Assembly: GCA_036674765.1 (NCBI GenBank) | Contig: JARVKI010000033.1 | Coordinates: 124,001-188,000, forward strand | Direction: 5' to 3' | From: Seiridium cupressi | Lineage: Eukaryota > Ascomycota > Sordariomycetes > Amphisphaeriales > Sporocadaceae | DNA length: 64,000 nucleotides | In this document: piece after piece, positions 11,654 through 23,968 of the stretch | Position numbering within the stretch: position 1 is the stretch's first letter | Layout of the letters: each line of letters opens with the position of its first letter | Position numbers and translations under genes: made by a program | The notes under the pieces: generated by a model | What the model was told of the DNA's origin: nothing | The model's database searches: none | The model's input: the letters and a program-made list of their open reading frames with translations, nothing else

Positions 11654-14600
11654 TGAGGGAGGGGCAAGCAGTCGCCGTCGTTTGCCGTGTCGTCCGTCAA
11701 CACCTGACCTTCCTAACGCAGGCAAGCACAATTGGTAGGACTTGGAAATCTTGCAAAGCAACTCAACTCCAACATGCACTCGCCCTCACTTTGCAACAGC
11801 TGTGCGACAGTGGTCCGGCGGGTGTCACAACGTCTCGCAAAGCCACAAAGACGAACAGGGGTGAATGGCATTTACGCCACACTTTCCCATATGGCAAGGA
11901 TAAAATCTGGGGTACTTGGCAGCTTAGATTACTACCACCTCACCTCATAACATGATCTGACCCGGTTCGGAACATACTACTTACTCTAAAACCAAGGAAT
12001 GAATCCAAATGGAGGTTGTAAGTGCCCCTTTCGGCGGCGTGTACATGTACGAACACAAAACTCGACATTTTAGCTTGCTCCAGTGTTTCGTTGAAGGGAA
12101 TGGCATCTCTTTTGAGGTTAGCATAAACCGCCGAGCCTTTTTAGTTTTCCCTATTAGTGCTGTATCGCCAGATGTACCAGAATGGATAGAGCTCAAGAGA
12201 CCTAGAAAATTCGATAAGTGGCTCGAACAACACTGACTGCGATTCTTTGCGGGACTGGTCATTAATACCACTACTATCCAACGAGTCGAAGAACGTCAGC
12301 CATCATGACTGTAATTCTGCGCTCCTTTATAACCAACTTCGCTCGTCATGTCGAGCCCCTGCCGAATATAAACCAGATGTCATGAGCTTGCTCAAAGATT
12401 GAAGGAAAAGAAGAGACAAGAATTTCGCCAATGAGGTTTCTGGCCGACAGTCCCAGTAGACGGGAATGGCCGCCCAGGCTTAGTGGGGTCAGTAGATGCG
12501 TTATGCACTCTCTGTTCTCGATTAGAAGTATTCTCTGTGACTACATTGTAGTTATTATCGTGAGAGTTCTAGCGGGTACTAGTCCCTCGTGGTATCGAAT
12601 TGTCTTTCTACTTTATTCCTTCTCCTCCCTTTTCTCTTTACATTGTTCGTCAGGTATACTTCTGTGCTTGATGGCTTAACAGCTCGGCGCGTATTAAAAC
12701 TTGTTGGAGGAGCTCCTCCGCGGCAATTATGCCTCCATTCTATGTAACCATGCTTGCGCACATTGCAATGCGCCAACACTGCACGCTCGTAGGCTGGGCG
12801 AATGGTGCTTTTGGCATTCAAGACCCGCGGTATGCCAATGGAGTACCAGCTGGTACCGCAACCTTTTGGCTTGGGAAGTGTGGGTAGGGTCACGTGCCCC
12901 GCGGGGCGATTTGCCTGTTCAGTCAGACGAGCAGCGGCAGGTAGCTTCAATTTACCACGCCTCTGTACACCTTCTTTTGTGGTTGTTGTGTTGTGCCAGA
13001 CCGCTAAGCAGTGCGGGCAGCCAAGTGACTAGATCGGCGAGTTTTACCGATTCGAGAAGGCCGGGTTCGGGGCAACAGTTCAGACTGCCCCGGCGCTTCA
13101 TCTTTACTCAGCCTGGACGAAATAAGCAATTATCTCCCCGACAAATGCATCTTTCTTTGTGGTTCAAAGAGTGCTGAGCAATCAGAGCACCTATCATCTT
13201 TGGTACTTGGAAGTACTACGATGCTGTCGCTCTAATCTGGTCACATACGCAAGGCTCGCTTTATGAGCCGCTGTTTCTTACCTTTGATACGACTTATTCT
13301 GGGTCTCGTAACGACAGGTACTCCATATCGTCCGTCTGAGCGGCAGGACGGTTAGCGGTGAGGGCTTGATGCTGCATGCTCGATAGCCCTACGGAACAAT
13401 CATCGAGTAGCACGCCGCATCACCGCTACCGGTTGGAACGCCGTGCTCTGCATACAGGACGCGTTAGACAAATGGATAGTATTTATAAAAGGCTTAGACC
13501 CGGATGCAAGTTGGTGGGTTCCGTGTGTTGACGACCGGAATGGCGACCCGAACCGTACCGAAGATTACGGTAAAGCAAAATGTCCTCGTGACCAGACGTT
13601 GCGGTGTAAGACGCCATGCATACAATTTGCTTTAGTATACCATATTCCAGCGGGCGACTCGTGGGTGTCACCAAAGTTCATGAGGTGAGGGCCAATAGAA
13701 AGACTGAAACAACCTGTGCAGTCCTTTACTTTTACGACCAGCAGCATCTTTCAGCAAGATGGTTAAGATGGCGAACGCCAATGCGTGTGTAACGTTGGTC
13801 AATATGTGGACTGCGTGTGCCTTTGCACCGGGCGGAGTGTTCGGATTGGGGGGCCCTAAAACTTTCAAAGGCCTGAGGCTTCCCCGGCTCCATCCATCCC
13901 ACTGCAGATTTCGTTTCGTCATCACTCCTACAAAAACAAAATTCCATGAATGCGCGTCAAGGCTTGATTGACAGGCATAACCTAAATTGCAGGCTCCCAC
14001 CAAAGTTGCAAAGCGAACCGTACTGTTGCATTCGACCAATTGGTCCATATCTCATGAGGGGGAAGAACGCGGTCCAATACTCGTGCCAATATGGTTGCAT
14101 TTGGCCAGGTTTAAAGCACGTCAGAAAACCCCCTTTTCCCGGCGTACAATTTTCTGGTTCTTTGCCCATGGGCGAAAAAAAAACCCCACCCACCACGTTT
14201 CGCTCCACGTTCTACCACCCAAACGGAAACGCTTGCTGAGCAAAGTCACTCAACCGCGGATCTTTCGGTCGAGACTCCACGCACTGCCAATAACCCCCAC
14301 GCTACAATTTCGCCCTGCCCCCCGTGGAAGCAGTCGGGGTTTTCTCGTTGCGACTTCGCATTTCAAGGTACAAAATTCTGCAAAAAGGAAAAAAAATCCC
14401 TCTGGTCCCTTGAGAGGAGTCTATCTCGCCTACACACCAAGCGTCGAAGTCCCTCAGCTCCGGTTACTCGTCCGAGTTCCTGATTCAAGCGACAAAACCC
14501 GGTGTCGAGCTATGACGAAGTCGCGCTACATCCCACTTCCCCATACAGTAGTCCAAGCGCAAGCTTCAGGGCTCCAAGATTACTCGCTGGATACCTGCGG

Positions 14601-15677
14601 TCCACCCAGTCTTATGGTTCACGCTCCACAGCTTCGAACCCGACTCCCGTCTGACTTTCCAAGACTTCGCTGTGCCTTGCCCGTCAGGCTCTCGTCGGGC
14701 TCTGTGCGATCACTTGTCACTTTCCGGATCTGAAGGCGTGGCTGTCTCTGGTCATCTGATCTGTCAAGACTAGACAGCAGTACCGTCCGTCGCAGCCGTC
14801 CGCTGCAATGTCCCACGACAAAGGATAACGGAATGCTCAGCACAGCCGTCCTAGAAGACAAGCTCATCGCTTTTTGCTAGTGCAGCTGTGCTCACTAATA
14901 AATAGGTAGATTTGTCCGACGCACATCGTATGGAGACTAGACAATGGCCGCAGGTTTCGTTGCTCGAGGCGCGCATCCGGTACTGGCCCATAGTTAGAGG
15001 GAGGTACCGGCGTGTACCTGACCTGGCAAGGTGCCATCATCCCTCCCCTCATATTTGTGGAGTGAATCGTCAGGAGACCTTCAATAGCTCATGATTGGCC
15101 TGGCCACCCCTGCGACTTTCCCTCTTCGACGTTTGAGGGATGACACTGGCCCTCCGGGATCAAAGTTCAACCCACGGAAAGCCAACTTCCAAGCACCTGG
15201 AATCTACAGGAAGACCAGGGGGCTTCTAGCTGCTGTGGGTGACCTGGCACTCTATTCCAGTCAGCGAATTTTTTACCTCATTCACCGGACCCGTTCTCGA
15301 TTGCCCCGTAAGTCTATTAAGGCTCTGACATCAGCCATAAAACCACTCTGAGGCCGCGCCAATTCCAGTGTTGTAGTTGAGCCCGAATTTACCAACTTTC
15401 CCACGCAATACTAGTTCTGCTAGCCACCACTTCGTGTCTTGTGTCCTTTGTCATAAACAGATCCAATTGCATAAGGTCCTGATTACTTCAACGCTGCCGA
15501 AAGTTCTGCTATAGTTTGCGATAGTTTGCAACGCCAACACCTGCTTATATGTAGTCAGCGCGACTCACCTCTGGTCACTTACACAACATCATCCTAGCAA
15601 ACAAGAAACAAACCAGCAAGCAAGCCTTCTCCGCCCGCAAGCGGCGCTCTGGATTCTGGTCATAAAAGAAAACTAAG
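11654..15677. other. 4-kb gap without a recognisable gene
   Basis: No reading frame here resembles a known family on either strand. The 11.9-13.7 kb part has scattered frames under 100 codons. The 13.9-14.9 kb part is rich in short C and A runs, for example near 14167-14180 and 14380-14400, and carries a 248-codon frame (13987-14733) with an Arg/Ser/Pro-rich, non-protein-like composition. The 15.4-15.67 kb part resembles a long leader of the gluconokinase gene. A long non-coding transcript or a long 5' UTR is possible but cannot be shown from sequence. Confidence 0.4.
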
Positions 15678-16446
15678 ATGCTTTCCTACGATAGCCCAGT
15701 CTCAATGAATAAAACGAACCCGGCCAAAATGAGCAGCACAACTACGCCGAGCGTTGGCACGAACGCGAACCCGAAGCCCATCGCCACAACCACCATGACA
15801 CACGCTCCGCACATATCGAACACCGCTGCACAGAATGGCAGGCGTGCACCAAAGCACCACCACATCTGGCTGGTTACGGGCCCCGCTGGTTGTGGAAAGA
15901 GCACAGTGGCGGCATATCTGTCAGAAACTCTCGGATTACCATATTTGGAGGGCGATGAAGTATGAACGTGCCCCCACTATGACTTGGAGTTTTGACTAAT
16001 GCAAATCGCAGTTCCACCCGAAAGCCAACATTGACAAGATGGCCAACGGCATTCCGCTCACGGATTCTGATCGCTGGGACTGGCTGACCGTGCTGCGCGA
16101 GGCGTCTCTCAAGCAATTGGCCGAGGGCGCAGACGGCGTTGTGCTCACGTGCTCTGCTCTCAAGCGCAAGTATCGTGATGTCATCAGAGTAGCACCTTAC
16201 TACTCGCACGACGTGATCCTCCACTTTGTCTACTTGCACGCGCCAGAGGAGGTGCTCATTCAGCGGGTCGGCGCCCGAAAGGGTCACTACATGGGCGCGA
16301 GCATGGTCCACAGCCAATTTTCGATCCTCGAGCCGCCAACTGCCGAGGAGACAGATGTCATCAGTGTCGATGTGAGCGGAACTATGGATGACATCCAACG
16401 GGAAGCACTGGACAAGGTCCTCAAGAAGATGGACGAGGATGTCTAG
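15678..16446 (+). CDS. Gluconokinase (GntK family)
   Basis: Two exons, 15678-15959 and 16012-16446, give 238 residues. After a low-complexity Thr/Asn-rich leader of about 60 residues comes the kinase: HHIWLVTGPAGCGKSTVAAY is the P-loop (GPAGCGKST), then LEGDEFHPKANIDKM, the gluconokinase signature that spans the splice junction, GIPLTDSDRWDWL, and VVLTCSALKRKYRD. The enzyme phosphorylates D-gluconate to 6-phosphogluconate and feeds the pentose phosphate pathway in the cytosol. The 52-base intron falls inside the substrate-binding motif. Translation may start at a later Met (15705 or 15729), because the leader is not conserved in the family; the first ATG is given here. Confidence 0.9.
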
Positions 16447-17619
16447 ACCGAGCCGTAGGGATTTGATGCAGGGTTATGCGCAGCCAGGGGAATCCGGGCA
16501 AACGCAATCATGCGTACACCCCCAAAAAGCAAATCTCGGCTTGATTTCTCTATACGCCGAGTATAGCGCATCTGTACATTTCCTACTTTGGAGTATTGGT
16601 GTCAAGGTACACATGGAGTGCTTTTGTGGTTTGCAAGCATACACCTGCAGTCGATTGGTTTATGACTGCGGTATGCATACGATCAGGCGTTCTACGGGCA
16701 TCAGGAGGGAGGGGTAACGAACAGCACAATCGTTTCAACATGTATAAAAGATCATGACGAACTGCTTTTCCCGAGCCTGATCACGCAAGCGAGACTGGAT
16801 ATACGAGGGTGCATTGGTTTATTAGACTATTTCCATATATGCAGCGTCTTAGACAAAATGCATTTCAACATCCTTGCAACAAACCCCAACCCGCACTCTT
16901 CGGGCCGGTGAATCTTCTCTGGGCTGTTCTTAGATACTCTGGTCTCCACCGCAGAACATCTCGACCTTTGGGTATTGGTTTGCCCCTGTTCTCTCGGGGG
17001 CAAGCATCCACTTAAGTGAATCCGAATCGAGCTTACTGCAGTTGTTGTGCCATGAAGGTTCCTCTCCGCGTCAGCACTATAGTTGCAACTGTTCTTCCTA
17101 TTCGACGACCCCTGAAACCGGTGTGATAGCTACAACTGCCAAACAAGGTATAATTTCAAAAACCCACCATGGTTCAGCACGGTGAGGCCGAGGAAGAAGA
17201 AGAAAACAACACAAGCCGTGGACCTGCATCTTTCCGAGAACACTATCTACACGTCATTGATGCAAGAGTCTGGTTTTGGACAGTATTTATGCATCCGCAA
17301 TGAATTGCTTACTGCATTCGGTGAGAACCACAGTCTATGGAGCTATGCGCAGGACATGGGTAGTTCGCTATCAGAAATGTTTTCGCTATGCACGACAAGA
17401 TCAGGGTATCAGTCAAGATCACCCTCCCCACAAGTTACAACCCTCAATTGCATACGCACATGCAGACGTACGCATAGCCTGATCCCTCTGCCCACTCAGA
17501 AGCTGCCCGGCATTGTCCCCGGCGGCCTGGACTCCCTTGCCTAATCTTGCTTGCATCTCCAATAATGCACCCGTGAACTCTAGACCCCCATTTGAAAGTG
17601 ACATTTCGAGCAGAACAAA
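16447..17619. other. Convergent intergenic region
   Basis: 1.2 kb between the stop codons of gluconokinase and the E2 gene. Frames here are short and unconvincing. Nothing beyond 3' UTRs is seen. Confidence 0.55.
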
Positions 17620-19204
17620 CTACCGCAGATGCATTACCATGACATCCGGCTCCTCGACAAGCCGTCTCACTACCTCGGCGGCCCTTGCCATGGTTGCACC
17701 ATCCACAACGCGGTGGTCCGCGCTCCAGCTGAAGTTACACACCTGCTTCTTAACAAGCTTGTCGTTGTCATCGAAAGCCGGCACGGTCCGCATCCTACCC
17801 ACGCCCATGATGGCGACCTCCTTCTCCACGATCACTGGTGATAGGTAAGTGCCCCCGATGTTACCGATATTGGAAACTGTGATCGTGCCACCGGTGAGGT
17901 CCTGGGGGGACAGTTTTCCGGCGGTTGCTGCGGCCTGGAGGCGGGTGAGTTCTGAGGCGATGGAAAGGATGTTCCGCGATGCGACATGCTTTATTACTGG
18001 GACCAGCAGGCCGGATGGCGTATCCATGGCGATGCCGATATTGTGCTGGCTTCGGTGGATGAGACTTGGCTTTTGTGTTGCAGAGTCAATGTCGACCCTT
18101 GCGTTGAGGACTGGGTACTGGTATATCGCCAATGAGACGGCTTTGATGATAAAGGGCAGATACGAGAGCTTGGATACATCACCCTCTGGAGACGACGCCA
18201 GGACCTTGTTCAACCGTGCTCGAAGCGTGTGTATCTGTGAGAAGTCGATCTCGTCGGTGTAGAGGAAGTGCGGAATGTTGAGAGACCGGGTCATGGTCTT
18301 AAACATCTGTGTTTGGATGTTTGTGAGCTGGACTGGCGTTTCCGTCTGTGTTGCCGTATCCGAAGTGGAAGTAAGACCGGGCGATGATGGAGCAGCACTG
18401 GGGGATTTGCGCGCTTCCACATATTTGTATATATCTTCCTTCAGCACGCGACCGTCTTTCCCTGTGCCATCTATATCCGTAATATCCACGTCAAGCTCTT
18501 TCGATAGATGTCTGACAGCAGGAGTAGCAAGCGACGCGAATCTACCGTTCGACTTCTTAGGCTTCTCAACCGCCTGTTCGGTCGGCACTTTCTCTTTAGT
18601 CTCAGCATTACCTGTGCTCTGACTTTCCGGCGGTTTGCTCAAATTGTCCTTGTTCATAGGCTCCCCTGCTCCACCCTGACCTTGTGCCGGTTCAGGCGCC
18701 GTCAATGCTTCCAGATCTTCTTTCTTGACGTCGCCCTGGATATCAATGTCGACGAAAGGCTTCCCGACCTTGGCCATCTCGCCGGCATCATAGTACAACT
18801 TCTTGACGACACCGGCAAACCGGCTCGTAATCTCGACCGATGCCTTATCGCTCTGTACTTCGCACAAGGGCGAGAATTCCTCAACTCGCGCATCGGGCTC
18901 GACAAACCATTGTATGATTTCGCACTCGACGATACCTGCGGGGTTGGCAAGGACATGTAAGCGACAAGTCAATTGTAACAGTAGGGTCACTTCCACAAGG
19001 GGTTGATAAGGTGAATTGTGACATACCCTCACCAATATCAGCCAACAGCACCGGCTTCACCACTTGCATCCTTTGACTCGAGTGGAATCCATGTCTCGGC
19101 ACGGCATACGCGGCGCTGCGCGCTCCCTGATCCAGGAAACGAGACAGGCCCTGGTATACATGCCATTGGGAACGAACGGCGCGCGAGCTTCGCTGGAGAA
19201 ACAT
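17620..19204 (-). CDS. Branched-chain alpha-keto acid dehydrogenase E2 (dihydrolipoyl acyltransferase)
   Basis: Two exons, 19204-19027 and 18935-17620, 497 residues. The N terminus (MFLQRSSRAVRSQ onward, about 45 residues) is basic and Ser/Ala-rich, a mitochondrial presequence. The lipoyl domain follows, VVKPVLLADIGEG then CEVQSDKASVEI with the lipoyl-Lys near residue 90. After a Pro/Glu/Lys linker the E3/E1-binding domain reads ATPAVRHLSKELDVDI and GKDGRVLKEDI. The catalytic domain ends with SADHRVVDGATMAR, carrying the HxxxDG active site. The sequence around DIGEGIVECEI favours the branched-chain E2 over pyruvate or 2-oxoglutarate E2. The complex oxidises keto acids from leucine, isoleucine and valine in the mitochondrial matrix. 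The single intron interrupts the lipoyl domain after GEG. Confidence 0.93.
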
Positions 19205-20340
19205 TGTATAATATCTATAAGTGTGATTGGAGGTTTTTCTCTACATTTCCCACTGGGGGGAGACTACATGATTGACGATATTTTCGAGCTCGGCATAAGG
19301 AATGCTGCGGTGAGAACGACACGGGCAACGGCCACCTGATCAGAGCAGGATGACAGTAGACGCTCCAATCCCCCGCCATAACCGCTAGTAGCCGAATCTG
19401 GGGAAGGCCGCTGCGAACCGCTAATCAAGGCACCGCTAGCACTTGAATATAACTGATAACCGATAACGATCGTCGGCATAAAATTAATGGAGTTGGACGC
19501 GCTGAACGCGTTGCTGGCTGGCCTGTAGCTCGTGTGCCAAGATCTCCAGCTTGACCATACGAATGAGCTGCTTGTAATAAGTCCATACTGGATCGCCGCC
19601 CCACCAGACGCTGCGGCGGGTCTCTACTAGATTTCTATGTATACTCTTATAAGCAATAAAGTACCACTCCTTTACCTAAACCGGGTATCAGCTACTCCGG
19701 TTGCTGTATCAGCTTCTACACGATGCCGATTAAGAGAATGTTCTGCGACCTAACGACACCTCATGTCCAGGCTATTGATGTACCAGAGGGTAATCCTTGA
19801 AAAGAGAGAGCAGATTGGTGTATATAGGAGTGTACGTTGAATCCCTTCATGTATAACGAGTTAGTTGAATGCCGAGGACGTGATAGTCAACCTTATACCA
19901 TTACTCTCTGAATGTGGACCGGTCATGATGGACAGACTTGAACATATATCAACACGACTCCCAACCATTTTGTTTTCTCGAACCCAACGGCTGGGTTCAA
20001 GCATTAATCGATTGTTTCTTGCGTCGAATAACCTACTGTACAACCATATCAACTTCTGACAGCCCAAAAATGATACCAAGAAGATCGGCAGCTCGATTTA
20101 TTCCGGTCAAGGCCGGCAAGAAAATGGGAGCGATACGTCAACTCCAGCCCGCTCCATACCTCTCAGGTCGTCCCCACCCTGCATGAACTAAGCCAACCAA
20201 GGCTTAAATCCCCGATAAGATACGCGACGGAGCAAAGATTATTGCCATGCATTGTAAAAGAGTCAACACCAAATCAGCCTTGCTTCAATTGCTCGCTCCA
20301 TCGTCTAGCGGCTGACTCACTTGCTGCGTAGACTTCGATT
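19205..20340. other. Intergenic region with coding-like fragments
   Basis: This divergent spacer separates the E2 and ATP10 genes. It should hold both promoters, but the middle contains coding-like frames on the minus strand that are described as a separate low-confidence feature. An opposite-strand 64-codon frame at 19865-20059 also looks protein-like, so the coding strand is uncertain. Confidence 0.4.
19484..20079 (-). pseudogene. Decayed or unannotated coding fragment, unknown family
   Basis: On the minus strand the stretch 19634-19484 reads as a convincing final exon of 50 codons. It contains RRSVWWGGDPVWTYYKQLIR and KLEILAHELQASQQ and ends at a TAA (19486-19484). A 41-base candidate intron (19675-19635, GTAAAG to TAG) joins it in frame to an upstream segment reading VEADTATGVADTRFR. 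Farther up, the same frame runs through about 20079 but meets TAG and TAA stops. The picture fits either a small gene with unseen introns or a relic with nonsense mutations. I do not recognise the family. Position in the E2-ATP10 promoter gap argues against a highly expressed gene. Confidence 0.3.
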
Positions 20341-21464
20341 ATGTCCCTTCCCAGGAGGCCGCAGCTTCTTCGCCTCCTTTGTCAATCGCGCTCTTTCAGC
20401 GCCTCGTGCCGACGGCTCGCGGAGCAAGCTCCAAAAACAGCTGCCAAACCACCCGTCGCAAATGGCAATGCTTCTGCTCCAACCCCGAAGTTTATACCGC
20501 CCCCTCCTCTAGAGAATGCGCCCAGAAGCTATGGAAACCGGGTCGAAAATTTCACCCCGGTGCCCTTGCCCCGGCCCATAGGCATGCCGTTTCCGCCGGA
20601 GCCAGGTCAGAACACTGGGCTCGACAATCGATCTATAAGGCAGAGAAGGGATGACTTTGTCAACTGGGACAGACACTTGGAGAGGCGCGAGGAGTTGTAT
20701 GTCTTCAGTTCTTCAATCAATCGCTTGTTCAATGCCCTTCCGGATTGCCCTACTCTTCTACACCTTCATCGTCATGAATACTGGCAGCCCAAAAGCTAAT
20801 GTCAAACCTCGCCTATAGAAAAACACAATTCCGCAAGCCCTACTTCCGAGACTGGACGAACCTCGAACACCACAAAGGCAAGACCTTCATCTCTCCACCA
20901 CGGCCCTTCAAAGGGGACCTCTCCCTGTGGTTTCCGAACCTGTACGGAACCACTCTTCTGAAAACGGATCGGCTACCTCGCGACACGACGCCTGTATTGC
21001 AGGGCAAGGTCACCGTAGTCAGTTTATTCAGCGGGCAGTGGGCGGAAGGGCAGGTCAAGAGTTTCGTCTCTGTAGAAAGCAATCCTGAGCTCAACAGACT
21101 GCTGGAGGAGAACGAGGGCAAAACACAACATGTGCGCATCAATGTGGAAGAGGACGGCCTGAAGGCATTCCTCATCAGGATCTTTATGGGTGGACTGAGA
21201 AAAAGCGTGGGAGAAGCGAACTGGGACAAATACTTTGTGGTGCGGAAGGGCCTCTCTGACCAAGTTAAGGAAGCCATCGGCATGCTGAACAGTAAGGTGG
21301 GCTATGTGTACCTTGTGGATCGTGATTGTAGGATACGATGGGCAGGCAGTGGTTATGCCTATGACCTCGAGAAAACAGGCTTGGCGAGGGGGCTACAGAG
21401 ACTCATAGAAGAAAAGGAGTCGAGGTCGAAGAGTCCAACTCTGGCGACTACGACGAAAGCCTAA
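20341..21464 (+). CDS. ATP10: Mitochondrial ATPase complex assembly factor ATP10
   Basis: Two exons, 20341-20696 and 20819-21464, 333 residues. The first 30 residues (MSLPRRPQLLRLLCQSRSFS) are a clear mitochondrial presequence. A Pro-rich linker is followed by RPIGMPFPPEPGQNTG, and the conserved C-terminal ATP10 domain begins at KPYFRDWTNLEHHKGKTFI and includes GDLSLWFPNLYGTTL, VVSLFSGQWAEGQV and KVGYVYLVDRDCRIRWAGSG. ATP10 acts on the matrix side of the inner membrane as a chaperone for subunit 6 (Atp6) during Fo assembly. The intron (122 bases) lies between the linker and the domain. Some of the domain resembles a thioredoxin-like fold, as described for the family. Confidence 0.92.
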
Positions 21465-21702
21465 GAAAGGAGGAATATGTATTATCAAAGCTGTACAAAC
21501 ATGAATGATACCCGACTTCACTATACGGTGTCTCAAGGCAATTGCCAGAGGCCCACCCTGGTTCGTTTGTGAGAAAATGTCCCGTTCTAGGAGGCAGTGG
21601 GGCCAGGCTCAGAGAGTTTGCTAGTATTCAATATTCATCATGCACAGAAGGCAACATATCGTGATAGACACCTTCATCATTCCAGACGGACGAAGTTGAA
21701 AT

Positions 21703-22792
21703 CTAGAAATAACCACACCCAAATGCATCATCAAAATCCTCGGCGCGTGGCCGACCAAGGTCAAACTTCGCCTTCCGTCCCTTCTTATAAGTGTCATGGG
21801 AGACTCGCAAATACCAGCTATCCCATTTCTTATACTCACTAGTGCTGACGAGGTCGATCGTGAGCTTAGGTCTCGCCTTGCCTAGGTCCCGCATCGCCTT
21901 CATGAACGCCCTGCCAGTCGTCTCTGTGAGCCGCAGCGTCTTGAGCCTGGGCAAGGCCGCGGGCGCCTCGCGGAGCGCGTTGAGCGCGGCGTCCGAGAAC
22001 ATGGACTGGCTTCCGCTTGTGCCGCTGATCTCGAGGCTCGTCAGGTCCTGGCACCACCGGAAGATGGCCCTCAGGGCCGGATCCCCGAGCTTTCGGGTGC
22101 CCTGTAGCTGAATCTTCGACAGCCTCGGACACGCCTTGGCCAGGGCACTTACGCCGGTGGCATCATTGTGGGCGTCGTAGTCGACGTCACTGTATGTGAA
22201 CAAGAACTGTGTGAGGTTCCTGCAGACGCTCGGGCCTAGGGCGACGAGTTGTGCAATATGTTCGCTATCGTGTGGTGTAAGCATGGGTTGCTCTTGGGTC
22301 GAGACGGGGTTCCATGATGCAGACTTACTCGGTCAGCTTGAAGTCACTACCAAAGCTGATGACCTTGGTTGTGGTGCCAATGACCTTCCAATATTTGCCG
22401 TCCCGGTTTAGTTTTTCGTTGCGAAATTCGGCATGTGGTGTTCCCCTACCGACTGGTTTGCGGAGGTTTGGAGCTTTTGCGGGGACTACCGGTGCAGATG
22501 GAACCTCGCATGGCACCTGGGTTGGAGCTAAGGATGGTGCTGATTGCGCGGAGGAAGCGGCAGTCTGAGCCGAGATTTGAGATGTAGTTTGGATTGGGGG
22601 TGCTGGTGATGAGGCCGGCTTAGACGAGGAAGCCGGTGGTTGTGGAGACTTTTGTGGTGGACTTGAAGGTGGAGGTGTAAGTCGTCCACTTGGGGCGTTC
22701 TTAGAGGCATCTTTGTCAGTTTTCACAAAGCCAAATGCAAATAAGGAGGCATTCCTAGACTTGCTTTGCTTAGGTGTGCGAATTGGCGGCAT
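21703..22792 (-). CDS. Leucine-rich-repeat-like (RNI-like) protein with Pro/Ser-rich N terminus
   Basis: Two exons, 22792-22329 and 22264-21703, 341 residues from the ATG at 22792; an upstream in-frame ATG at 22852 would add 20. Residues 1-110 are low complexity (Pro, Ser, Ala, Gln, Lys), beginning MPPIRTPKQSKSRN and including LFAFGFVKTDKD. A conserved-looking block GKYWKVIGTTTKVISFGSDF precedes the intron. The second exon reads like leucine-rich repeats of the AMN1/F-box type: GVSALAKACPRLSKIQLQG, PALRAIFRWCQDLTSLEISG, ALPRLKTLRLTE, ending FDDAFGCGYF. No F-box or RING is visible. A role in protein binding is likely; the specific function is unknown. The acceptor at 22266-22265 keeps the frame and drops a nearby ATG that would otherwise seem to start the second half. 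Confidence 0.7.
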
Positions 22793-23522
22793 GGCTGCTA
22801 GATATATTGACTCGATATCTGTTTTCTCTACTCTTTTCTCTTTGAGAATCAATTTCGGTCTAGATTTATCTTTATGAGGAAATATGATGGGGTTTCTTCA
22901 CAGATTCCATAACGAGACGCGTCGCGACTTGACTTTGTAGCTAGCGTGATTGCTCTGCTTTTTCTGTAGAAACTCGTAAGTTCTCATTTACAACAGCAAG
23001 GATAATGACCAGGGTCAGCAGCAAGGACCACGATGCCATTGCATTTCTACATCTACATACCATGTCCATCACAAGTGCTGGAACTCCCTCAACTTATTAT
23101 CAAGATCTTCACTAAGCGACTCATCTCATGCAAGGAGTAGTGTTATTCACCGAAGACAGAACCGCCCCAAACACTTCAAATCTAACATCTCGCAGGCTCA
23201 AGTTGAAAATACAATGGTATTGACCTATCTTCCAGTCTATACCACAGAAGACCACATGATGTCGATCTTTTCCCGCGCTTCTTCATAACCCTTGGCCTTC
23301 CCAATTGATTTAGTTTCCGCCCCAAGAGTGATAAGGAGACTGGACCATGCTACCAGGCGAGCTTGCCAACATTCTTCTAATCTGGTGCTAACGAGGCAGA
23401 TACGCTTTGACCCTTCCACTCTGTCGAGCCCTCCTCCGCTGTAGTTGCTATCTGTAGTTTGAATATAATACCTCCCTGGCAGAGGGACATGTCAACGTCG
23501 AGCAATCGCAGTATTCATACAG

Positions 23523-23575
23523 AGCAGGTCATAGGAGTATACGTTGACCTGCTAGCAATACTCCTATGACCCGCT
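23523..23575. repeat. Imperfect 18-bp inverted repeat with a competing inner hairpin
   Basis: The arms 23523-23540 and 23558-23575 are complementary over 18 bases with one mismatch; the inner 14 bases (GGTCATAGGAGTAT) are perfect. The 17-base spacer contains TGACCTGCT (23545-23553), which is also complementary to the first nine bases of the left arm. The left arm can therefore pair with either partner. It is seen directly in the sequence; its role is unknown. Confidence 0.75.
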
Positions 23576-23968
23576 AGAAACTGACCGATTTGGGGGCAAC
23601 CTTGGATCGCTCATGAGGACCTACAGGGCCTATAGAGGGATATGCCCAACATGATAGGGTCTCACTGGTCCGACTGGTCAGTAACCCACCCCGAGTAAGC
23701 AGATGAACTCTGTAAAGGACTGCAGCTTTCGTGGTATTTTGGCGTGGCATTTTTATCTCCTCCCTATCGCTGAGATTATACCCTATTTCATTTTAAACAC
23801 GTTGACCATAATGACTTGAGCGGGGGATGATGGATGGCAATCTAAATATCACAAACGATATTAAAATATCTTAGATGAGGCGAGAGTTGCTCAATTCCAT
23901 ACGAAAATGCTCGCCGTTTCTCAAAGCACCAGGTATTGCTATTCGATGATGTATTGTAGCATTCTTTG

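Noticed and set aside
12009..12236. 75-codon plus-strand frame with fair composition
   Set aside because: No splice partner, motif or supporting context.
13987..14733. 248-codon frame as a protein-coding gene
   Set aside because: Composition is dominated by Arg, Ser, Pro and Lys with no hydrophobic core or motif; kept only as an observation.
20297..20321. Bases just before the ATP10 ATG resemble the 5' half of a tRNA-Glu (TCCATCGTCTAGCGGCT)
   Set aside because: No anticodon arm, B box or matching 3' acceptor strand follows; the ATP10 coding sequence begins instead.
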